64,000 nt of DNA from Paenibacillus xylanexedens (lineage in GTDB: Bacteria > Bacillota > Bacilli > Paenibacillales > Paenibacillaceae): positions 124,001 through 188,000 of the forward strand of contig NZ_VEIO01000005.1 of the NCBI RefSeq assembly GCF_007680605.1, written 5' to 3'. Under the pieces are notes generated by a model. The model saw only the letters and a program-made list of their open reading frames with translations, did no database searches and was not told the DNA's origin. Shown piece by piece: positions 35,998 to 43,123 of this stretch. Every line of letters starts with the position of its first letter. Positions within the stretch are counted from its first letter, which is position 1. Both the position numbers and the translations under genes were made by a program.

Positions 35998-36273
35998 ATG
36001 GCTAGAAGTAATAAGAAGGTCGTACCGGAAAGTCGTCAAATGCTCGATCAGATGAAGTATGAAATTGCTGCTGAGTTTGGTTTGAATGTTGGATATGGTG
36101 GGCGTGGAAGTTTGGTTGGTGCAGATACGGAGTTTGGCGGAGAGCTTGGCGCGATAAGTGATCATTCATACGGGCAGTATAAAGGCTGGGGTCATCTCAC
36201 ATCCAGGGAGAATGGATCGGTCGGTGGAGAGATTACGAAACGCTTGATTCGCCAGGCAGAACAGCACCTCTAG
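35998..36273 (+). CDS. Alpha/beta-type small acid-soluble spore protein
   Basis: These proteins coat spore DNA and protect it from UV and heat. Both family signatures are present: LDQMKYEIAAEFGLNVG and SVGGEITKRLIRQAEQ. At 91 residues it is longer than the usual 60-75: about 30 Gly-rich residues (from YGGRGSLVG to YKGWGHL) are inserted between the two signatures. The GPR protease region YEIAAEFG is intact. A SigG promoter is expected, but only a weak -10-like CACTCTA (35954) was seen. Confidence 0.88.
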   Translation: MARSNKKVVPESRQMLDQMKYEIAAEFGLNVGYGGRGSLVGADTEFGGELGAISDHSYGQYKGWGHLTSRENGSVGGEITKRLIRQAEQHL

Positions 36274-36296
36274 AACTTATACGTAACGCGCTATAA

Positions 36297-36325
36297 TTGA
36301 CACCACTTGACAAATACGATAAGAT
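36297..36325 (+). promoter_or_regulatory. Near-consensus SigA promoter upstream of metK
   Basis: TTGACA at 36297-36302 and TAAGAT at 36320-36325 with a 17-bp spacer. The start site would fall only about 10 nt before a terminator stem. Confidence 0.5.
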
Positions 36326-36340
36326 GAAAGTTGAGGTATG

Positions 36341-36371
36341 CAACCTTTCCACTAGGGAAAGGTTGATTTTT
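36341..36371 (+). terminator. Terminator or attenuator between the SASP gene and metK
   Basis: 10-bp perfect stem CAACCTTTCC / GGAAAGGTTG with loop ACTAG and a T-run. It may end the SASP transcript, or attenuate transcription from the promoter at 36297. Confidence 0.85.
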
Positions 36372-36524
36372 TGTTGAGGCAATTACCTGAAAAATCCTTG
36401 TCTTCGTTATTGCGGATCAGTGTCCTTATTATACTGTAAGCTTCTTCGAGGGTATAGTGAACGAATCGCCGTTATGTTTTGTTCGGGCAATCGCCATACT
36501 ATAGTTATGGGAGGTTGAAACTTC

Positions 36525-37727
36525 ATGTCTATTAAAGGCCGACATCTATTTACATCAGAGTCTGTAACCGAAGGACATCCGGATAAAATCTGCGATCAGA
36601 TCTCGGACGCCGTATTGGACGCGTTTCTTGCGAACGATCCAAACGCTCGTGTAGCGTGCGAAGTTTCGGTAGCAACAGGTCTTGTGCTTGTTATTGGTGA
36701 GATCAGCTCTGCGTCTGAATATGTGGACATTCCGGCAATCGTACGGAATACTGTCAAAGAAATTGGGTACACTCGTGCCAAGTACGGTTTTGATTATAAT
36801 ACATGTGCGGTACTGACATCACTCAATGAACAGTCCGCTGATATTGCACAAGGTGTTAATGCCGCGCTGGAGCATCGTGATCCAGAGCAAATGGCACGTG
36901 AAACAGAGAACATTGGTGCAGGTGACCAAGGTTTGATGTTTGGTTTTGCAACGAACGAAACACCAGAGCTGATGCCGTTGCCAATCGCATTGTCTCACCG
37001 TATTGCACGCCGTCTGGCGGAAGTGCGCAAGAACGGTACGCTGGATTACCTTCGTCCGGATGGTAAAACACAAGTGACGATCGAATACGACGGTGACAAG
37101 CCGGTACGTGTGGACACGATCGTTGTATCTACACAGCATGCGGAAGAGACAACACTGGAACAAATCCAGAAAGACATCAAAGAGCAGGTTATCTTGCCCG
37201 TTGTTCCAGCAGAGTTGCTGGATGAGCAGACGAAATATTTTATTAACCCTACAGGGCGTTTCGTTATTGGCGGACCTCAAGGGGATGCAGGACTGACTGG
37301 ACGTAAAATCATTGTTGATACATATGGTGGTTATGCTCGTCATGGCGGTGGTGCGTTCTCAGGTAAAGATCCGACAAAAGTAGACCGCTCTGCAGCTTAT
37401 GCGGCTCGTTATGTAGCGAAGAATCTGGTTGCTGCGGGTCTGGCTGACAAAGTGGAGATTCAGCTCGCTTACGCGATTGGTGTAGCGAATCCGGTATCCA
37501 TTAACGTGGACACATACGGAACAGGCAAAGTCAGCGAAGAGAAGCTGGTGGAACTGGTACGTAACAACTTCGACCTTCGTCCAGCTGGTATCATCCGTAT
37601 GCTGGATCTGCGTCGTCCGATCTACAGACAAACGGCTGCTTACGGTCACTTTGGCCGTACAGATCTCGATGTACCTTGGGAACAAGTGGACAAAGCAGAA
37701 CTGTTGAAAACACAAGCGGGTTTGTAA
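36525..37727 (+). CDS. metK: S-adenosylmethionine synthetase
   Basis: MetK makes SAM from methionine and ATP in the cytosol. Clear motifs are FTSESVTEGHPDKICDQISD, GAGDQGLMFGFATNET, GGPQGDAGLTGRKIIVDTYG (with the P-loop-like GDAGLTGRK) and HGGGAFSGKDPTKVDRSAAY. The length of 400 residues is normal. GGGAGG precedes the ATG. No SAM (S-box) riboswitch is present in the 250-nt leader, unlike B. subtilis metK. Confidence 0.97.
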   Translation: MSIKGRHLFTSESVTEGHPDKICDQISDAVLDAFLANDPNARVACEVSVATGLVLVIGEISSASEYVDIPAIVRNTVKEIGYTRAKYGFDYNTCAVLTSLNEQSADIAQGVNAALEHRDPEQMARETENIGAGDQGLMFGFATNETPELMPLPIALSHRIARRLAEVRKNGTLDYLRPDGKTQVTIEYDGDKPVRVDTIVVSTQHAEETTLEQIQKDIKEQVILPVVPAELLDEQTKYFINPTGRFVIGGPQGDAGLTGRKIIVDTYGGYARHGGGAFSGKDPTKVDRSAAYAARYVAKNLVAAGLADKVEIQLAYAIGVANPVSINVDTYGTGKVSEEKLVELVRNNFDLRPAGIIRMLDLRRPIYRQTAAYGHFGRTDLDVPWEQVDKAELLKTQAGL

Positions 37728-37745
37728 TACGATCAGGCAAACATA

Positions 37746-37782
37746 AAGCTCCTGGTTCCGTTTAGGAACCAGGGGCTTTTTT
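37746..37782 (+). terminator. Terminator downstream of metK
   Basis: 14-bp stem AAGCTCCTGGTTCC / GGAACCAGGGGCTT, loop GTTTA, then Ts. Confidence 0.93.
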
Positions 37783-37941
37783 GTACTAACGGATATTGAG
37801 ATATAAAGAAAAGGTTTACAAACTCATTATTTTTAAAATAACATAAATAATGTATATTATGGAATTGGAGGGTAGTTAGTTATTGCTTACATATGTAAAC
37901 ATCATGATTTGTAATCCAAATTACGAAGGAGGTTGTTTTCA

Positions 37942-38637
37942 TTGTTTAAGAAATTGATTAATCTATCTGTTATTTTTAGTTTGGTTTTGTTATTTGTTGG
38001 AGGAGAATTCACTGTTAAAGCAGAGCCGGAAGACTGTCAATGTTCTAAAAGTGGTAATTGAAGTATTCAAGAGATTAGAGAGAAGTTGGAAGCTGAAGGG
38101 GTTGAGATCATAGATTCCCTTTCTAGCAGAGATAGACTTTATGTGGACTCTTTATTGGATCAGAAGCTTAAACAGTATAATAATGAATTAGAGAAATTTA
38201 ATTATGGTGAATATTCGTTACTCCTTAATGCTGAAATGTATAAAGGATTCAAAAACGTCCAGATAAATAGTGTAACATATGAACAAATTGCTGTTAAATA
38301 CGTAGTTTTGGAAAATAAGTCTACTGGAGAACTTATAACACAGTCAGCGTGGGTAGATCTCAAAAGTAAAGATATGATTGATTTAAGTGTAGTTCATATC
38401 GATGAAGATCTAAATTTCAGTCTAATCTTTGATTACAAGAATTATTTGGTTGGTAATGGCATGGATTACTCCGCGAATGACTTTAATTTTAATGGAAAAA
38501 GCTTTGCTTGTAGTCTAACGGGGGTTTTCGCATGTATCTCGTATTGTGGCATTTGGCATGTTGTAAATCCTGCAATAGGAGTAGGATGTGATATTCTATG
38601 TGGAGGGGCATTTGCCTTTGCATGTGCTGGAGTATAA
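37942..38637 (+). pseudogene. Secreted Cys-rich peptide precursor interrupted by an in-frame TGA
   Basis: From TTG 37942, 10 nt after AAGGAGG (37926-37932), the frame encodes a signal peptide (MFKKLINLSVIFSLVLLFVG, then VKA) and EPEDCQCSKSGN, then meets TGA at 38059-38061. The same frame stays open to TAA 38635, giving a charged domain of about 140 residues and a hydrophobic C-terminus with six cysteines spaced C-X7-C-X3-C-X13-C-X3-C-X7-C (38509-38625). This is AT-rich compared with its neighbours, which hints at transfer. The layout (large N-domain, Cys-rich hydrophobic tail, small membrane protein downstream) recalls bacteriocin precursors of the halocin C8 type; this is inference. No good internal start follows the TGA. 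Confidence 0.65.
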
Positions 38638-38655
38638 AGGAGATGTGTGATTAAA

Positions 38656-38862
38656 ATGAAACAATTCTTTTCTATACGATCCATCTCTTTATGGATGTTG
38701 CCACTTATACTTATTATTTTGTATACGTTTTTTCGTTATGGTACTTTGAAATTCAGTCTGATTTCTTGGTTTTCACCATTCGAGGGAGCATATCTGGTAT
38801 ATATCGGTTGGTTTCTAATTGGTTTAATTATTGATATCCTGTTATTTTTAAGACGTAAATAA
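38656..38862 (+). CDS. Small two-helix membrane protein, possible immunity partner
   Basis: A 68-residue basic, hydrophobic protein with two predicted membrane helices (about residues 11-28 and 43-63) and an RRK C-terminus. It begins 18 bp after the Cys-rich peptide frame and shares its low GC content, so the two were probably acquired and transcribed together. AAAGGAG at 38637-38643 serves ATG 38656; GTG 38647 is too close. Size and topology are like many bacteriocin immunity proteins, but no family was recognised. Confidence 0.55.
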   Translation: MKQFFSIRSISLWMLPLILIILYTFFRYGTLKFSLISWFSPFEGAYLVYIGWFLIGLIIDILLFLRRK

Positions 38863-38887
38863 GTTAAGGAACTGCATAACCTTAATA

Positions 38888-38960
38888 AATGTCCTCATCT
38901 CTTGTTACTCTTCGACTTATAAAGTCACAGTTAACAACGTAATGAGGGCGTTCTTATTAT
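38888..38960 (+). terminator. Long imperfect hairpin after the peptide/membrane-protein pair
   Basis: AATGTCCTCAT (38888) can pair with ATGAGGGCGTT (38941-38951), enclosing TTGTTA/TTAACAA and GACT/AGTC helices, then a T-rich tail. This is probably a weak terminator. The rest of the gap to 39141 is AT-rich and shows nothing else. Confidence 0.45.
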
Positions 38961-39141
38961 GTATCTTATAAAATAATAGACTCTTGTGTGCAAGTAATAT
39001 TGTAAAACAAACAATACGCACTAATCCATAAATTAAATGTAATATATACCCAAATAACTAACAGATATTCCTTCTATGGCCGACATACATATAGAGGTCT
39101 GTACATCAGACATAAGGACTAAGGATTAGGGGGAAGGAAAG

Positions 39142-42100
39142 GTGTTTGTGAAAAATTGGGCCCGTAAGGGATGGATTGCACTATTGGTCGTCATGTTGGT
39201 GACACAAGGTTTGCTACCCGGGTGGACAAGCGGAAATACCGCGTATGCTGCGGATGATCTCACCTCGAAAGGAATTAGCGCCACAGTGCCTTTGTTAAAT
39301 GCGACACAGGCGGATGGAACGCAGCCGCTTAAGATTGAATTCACCAACCCTGTAAAAAAGGTAAATGGAACAACTGAGAAAATCATCATTCAACGACTTT
39401 CGGATAACTCCATTGTGCGTGAAATCAATGTCAGTGATCCAGCAGCAGTAAGTATTACACCGGATGACGTGACGGAACCAACGCTGGGAAAAGTGGTTAC
39501 GATTACGCCTAGTCCGGCATTGCCAGGTGGAAGCTTCTATGTTTCTATTGGCAGTGGATCTTTTGCTTATGCGGACAACCAGCCGTTCACTGGCTTGAAT
39601 AAAGAGTGGACCTTCCATGTCGCTACTGCAAGTCCGGCCAGACTCCTTAACCGTACGCCGCAAACGGCATCTACGGGTGTATCGCCATCGGCTAATCTTA
39701 CCTTGGCCTTTGATCAGGCGATGTCCAGAGGTACGGGAAAACTGCAAATCTATCAAGGAAACACACTATTTGAAGAGGTAGATGCGAGTTCTTCACAAAT
39801 TAGCTTCAACGGCTCCCAAACGACAGTGACCATTGACCCTGTCCGAAATTGGGCCAATAACAGCACCATATACATAGCTGTACCCGAAGGTTTTTTCCGT
39901 GATGCGCTTGGCAATGACACGGCTGCGATCCAGCGAATCGACTGGGGCTTCAGTGTGATCTCTGATCCATCGGCCATCACCGTGGCTTCGTTATCTCCTG
40001 CGAATGGGGCAACAGGTGTCGCTCTTAACACGGAGTTGAATGTAACCTTCACCAAAGAGCTGGATACGAGCTTCTCTGCTCAGGCCATCCTGAGAAGTTC
40101 GAACGGGGGTACGGTGAACGCAACAACAATCATTAACAGCTCCAACAACCGTCAGCTACGTATCATTCCGCAATCCAGCCTGACGAGTAACACAACGTAT
40201 ACGGTGGATATTCCGGGTAACGTCTTCCGGGATCGGTCCGGCAATCTGTTTACAGGCCTGACGGGCACAACCTCGTGGACGTTCAGAACCTTGTCTGTTG
40301 ACACGACACCACCGGTGCTCAAAACAGCAAAAATGTATAGCAATACGATTATTCGTCTGACGTATGATGAATGGTTATCTACCTTTGATCCGCTGACTTC
40401 CAGCTTTGCAGTGACAGTCAATGGAGAAAATCGCAGTGTAAGTACTGCATATGTTTCAGGAGATAGTGTACACGTTGTGCTGGATACAGGTGTAGCTGTG
40501 GGTCAAATTGTGAAAGTAGCTTATACTGTTCCAGCGACAACTACACGCAGAATTCAGGATTTGTCCCTGAATGCAGCTGCCTCCTTCTCGGCACGCGATG
40601 TGGAAAATGGACTGGATTCCATCATGTCCAAACCTCGTGAAGGTATGGCATATACCAACAGCATCGTTCTCTACTATCCAGAGACGGTATATATCAACTC
40701 CAGTGATGCATATAAACAGTTCAGTGTTACTGCCGATGGCAAAAACATTGGCGTAAGTAGCATCTCAACCAACACGAGCTCACAAGTTACGTTGAACCTT
40801 AGTTCTTCCATCGGCAATGGTGAGGTGGTACGAGTATCGTATCAGCCAGGCGACCAGCCTGTAAAAGACAGCCGCGGGCAACCGCTTGCAGGTTTCACCG
40901 GATTCTATGTACGGAACAGCAATGATTCGAAGCCGCCTGTCTTCCAGAAGGCTGAAGTAAACACGAATAAGCTGTGGATCTATTACAATGAGCCGCTCAG
41001 CCGGTTAAACAAACCGATGAATAATCAATACTCGGTATTGGCAGATGGCAAAGCCATTTTTGTGAGTAATATAGACATTGATGATGATCTGGTGACATTA
41101 ACACTGGCAACTCCAGTGACAAGTACACAAGTGGTGACATTATCTTATGTACCAGGAGCCTCTCGTTTGACGGATCTGGGGAACAATCAGGCCGCATTGC
41201 TGGATCTTGTACCTGTTACACAGACTTTCGGAAACGGTACAATCCTGTCCGGCATTTTGCAGGGGGATAATATTCAAATTAACTTCCGAAACGCATTAAA
41301 ATCAGAAGCGGTGTTGACTCCTTCGCAATTCAAAGTACAGATTGGTAATGAAGTCATTCCGGCTAGCTCAGCCTCTGTTAACGGGTCAGTTGTAACTATT
41401 AAACTCTCTAAAACTGCTCAGGCCGGACAGTCTGGTACGGTGACGTACACCCCAGGAGGCGTACAGCTTAGAGATGCACTGAATACGGAAGTGGCTGCGT
41501 TCGGGCCGTTAACATTGCAGGAGAAGGCAGCGACTACGACGCCAACAGATAATACAACGGTAGGACTCCCGGCGTGGCTGACAGAACGTAATGCAAATAA
41601 CTCTGGTTTTGCTCAAAGTATGTTAATTCTAAGTACAGATGCAGCAACAGCTAAGATGGCAGCATCTCGTTATAACCGAACAACACAGCAGTACACACTG
41701 GACGAAAATAAACTTGAACAGGCGTTCAATTATGCATCGAGCAGCTTTAAGTTGAATCAACCGATCGTATTCGAAGTGCCAACGACGAGTGAAGCAGCCT
41801 ATGTGGGTATTCCATTCCACAAGCTCTCCCAACTGGCAGGCAAATATCGTGCAGGTACGATCGGGGTCAAATTTAAAGATAATGTATGGATGGTGCCTCT
41901 TGCGGACCTGGCGTTTGTATCTATGGGACAAAGCGCTGGCATCACGACAGCTCCAGGGACAGCAACCATGTATGTTCAGATGGAGTCTGTGCCAAGACTT
42001 TCAGCAGGTGCCATGGACTTCATGTTATCCAGATCCAATGCACAGAGTCTGGGAGAAGCAACAGAGACCTTCATTACAATTTTTAACGGTAACACGGGGA

Positions 42101-42858
42101 AAAGTGTAGAGCAGAATATTAAAAGTCAATATATCACCAAGTTGCCTGGAAACACATCTACACTGTTAACGACCTTGACAGCGATTGACCCCAACTCACA
42201 ATCGTTATCGTATATACCGACGGCTTACCGGACCTCTTCGACAGGGATCGTAGCACGTGGCTTGTTGGATGGAAATCGCGTGATTGCACCGATCACCCAT
42301 CTGGTCAGCTTCCCTAAGGCATCAGACTGGTCCAGGGAAGCATTAACGGAACTCGCTTCCAAATGGATTATCACTTCAGATAATCTGGACAAGTATAATA
42401 CCAGAACGAATATCACTCGTTCCGAGTTTGCTGAACTTGTTGCAAGAGGATTGGGGCTCAAGCCGGATGCTTCTGCAGCACCATTTACGGATCTTGGCAG
42501 AAAACCTGAGACCAATGGATATATCGGCGCTGCCGTGAAGGCAAAAATTATTCAAGGGGTGGGCAAGGGGAAGTTCCAGCCAAACAGCCCGGTCACGCGT
42601 GAACAGATGGCAATTATGCTGGTCAATGCAATGAATTTTGTAGGCCAGCCTCCGGCACTTCAGGAAAAGGCAGAGGATACGCTCAAGGTATTTAAGGATA
42701 AAGCCAAGATCAAAGCCAAGGATTCGGTAGCCAAAGCCGTGCAAACAGGAATCATCCAAGGGTATCTCGATGAGACCTTCAAGCCTACGGGTAAGGCGAC
42801 CAGAGAACAAGCGGCGGTCATGCTAAAACGGATGTTGGATCGGATTGATTATCTGTAA
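39142..42858 (+). CDS. Large secreted protein with Ig-like/SwmB repeats and C-terminal SLH domains
   Basis: A 1238-residue exported protein; the signal peptide ends near TAYAA (about residue 36). About residues 55-390 are three Big_5/SbsA-type Ig modules (sharing TPQTASTGVSPSANLTLAFD and SPANGATGVALNTELNVTF). About residues 395-800 hold four SwmB-like repeats (IIRLTYDEWLS; SIVLYYPETVYI; KLWIYYNEPLS; IQINFRNALKS). Three SLH repeats close the protein (about 1060-1238; NITRSEFAELVARGLGL, VTREQMAIMLVNAM, ATREQAAVMLKRML). It would be wall-anchored through the pyruvylated polymer. The start may be GTG 39142 or GTG 39148. Confidence 0.88.
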   Translation: MFVKNWARKGWIALLVVMLVTQGLLPGWTSGNTAYAADDLTSKGISATVPLLNATQADGTQPLKIEFTNPVKKVNGTTEKIIIQRLSDNSIVREINVSDPAAVSITPDDVTEPTLGKVVTITPSPALPGGSFYVSIGSGSFAYADNQPFTGLNKEWTFHVATASPARLLNRTPQTASTGVSPSANLTLAFDQAMSRGTGKLQIYQGNTLFEEVDASSSQISFNGSQTTVTIDPVRNWANNSTIYIAVPEGFFRDALGNDTAAIQRIDWGFSVISDPSAITVASLSPANGATGVALNTELNVTFTKELDTSFSAQAILRSSNGGTVNATTIINSSNNRQLRIIPQSSLTSNTTYTVDIPGNVFRDRSGNLFTGLTGTTSWTFRTLSVDTTPPVLKTAKMYSNTIIRLTYDEWLSTFDPLTSSFAVTVNGENRSVSTAYVSGDSVHVVLDTGVAVGQIVKVAYTVPATTTRRIQDLSLNAAASFSARDVENGLDSIMSKPREGMAYTNSIVLYYPETVYINSSDAYKQFSVTADGKNIGVSSISTNTSSQVTLNLSSSIGNGEVVRVSYQPGDQPVKDSRGQPLAGFTGFYVRNSNDSKPPVFQKAEVNTNKLWIYYNEPLSRLNKPMNNQYSVLADGKAIFVSNIDIDDDLVTLTLATPVTSTQVVTLSYVPGASRLTDLGNNQAALLDLVPVTQTFGNGTILSGILQGDNIQINFRNALKSEAVLTPSQFKVQIGNEVIPASSASVNGSVVTIKLSKTAQAGQSGTVTYTPGGVQLRDALNTEVAAFGPLTLQEKAATTTPTDNTTVGLPAWLTERNANNSGFAQSMLILSTDAATAKMAASRYNRTTQQYTLDENKLEQAFNYASSSFKLNQPIVFEVPTTSEAAYVGIPFHKLSQLAGKYRAGTIGVKFKDNVWMVPLADLAFVSMGQSAGITTAPGTATMYVQMESVPRLSAGAMDFMLSRSNAQSLGEATETFITIFNGNTGKSVEQNIKSQYITKLPGNTSTLLTTLTAIDPNSQSLSYIPTAYRTSSTGIVARGLLDGNRVIAPITHLVSFPKASDWSREALTELASKWIITSDNLDKYNTRTNITRSEFAELVARGLGLKPDASAAPFTDLGRKPETNGYIGAAVKAKIIQGVGKGKFQPNSPVTREQMAIMLVNAMNFVGQPPALQEKAEDTLKVFKDKAKIKAKDSVAKAVQTGIIQGYLDETFKPTGKATREQAAVMLKRMLDRIDYL

Positions 42859-42922
42859 ACATATAAAGCTGGATTCAAACCCATTCAATATAAAGGTTTA
42901 AATATCAGTATGCAGGATGATT

Positions 42923-42964
42923 CCCAGGTATGGAGGACTTACTCTATACCTGGGTCTTTTTTTA
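42923..42964 (+). terminator. Terminator downstream of the SLH/SwmB gene
   Basis: 9-bp stem CCCAGGTAT / ATACCTGGG with a 14-nt loop and a T-run. Its presence argues against any start of the next gene before 42964. Confidence 0.88.
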
Positions 42965-43123
42965 CCAGAAAAGCCCTTAATATTCATGAGTAACGTAACT
43001 TTTTCTCGAAAAAACAGTCTATTAATAGAAGGGTATGCTAGGCATCATGCTACGAGACTGTCGCTAGACAGAATCTATGTGATATCTAAGATTCATATAC
43101 AAGATGGGAGAGACGTTTCGAAC

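Noticed and set aside
36274..36524. SAM (S-box) riboswitch expected before metK
   Set aside because: None of the conserved S-box core sequences is present in the leader.
42917..43123. Upstream extension of the phosphodiester glycosidase gene by 69 codons
   Set aside because: It would begin before the terminator of the previous gene (42923-42964) and lacks a ribosome binding site; ATG 43124 puts the hydrophobic signal segment near the N-terminus.
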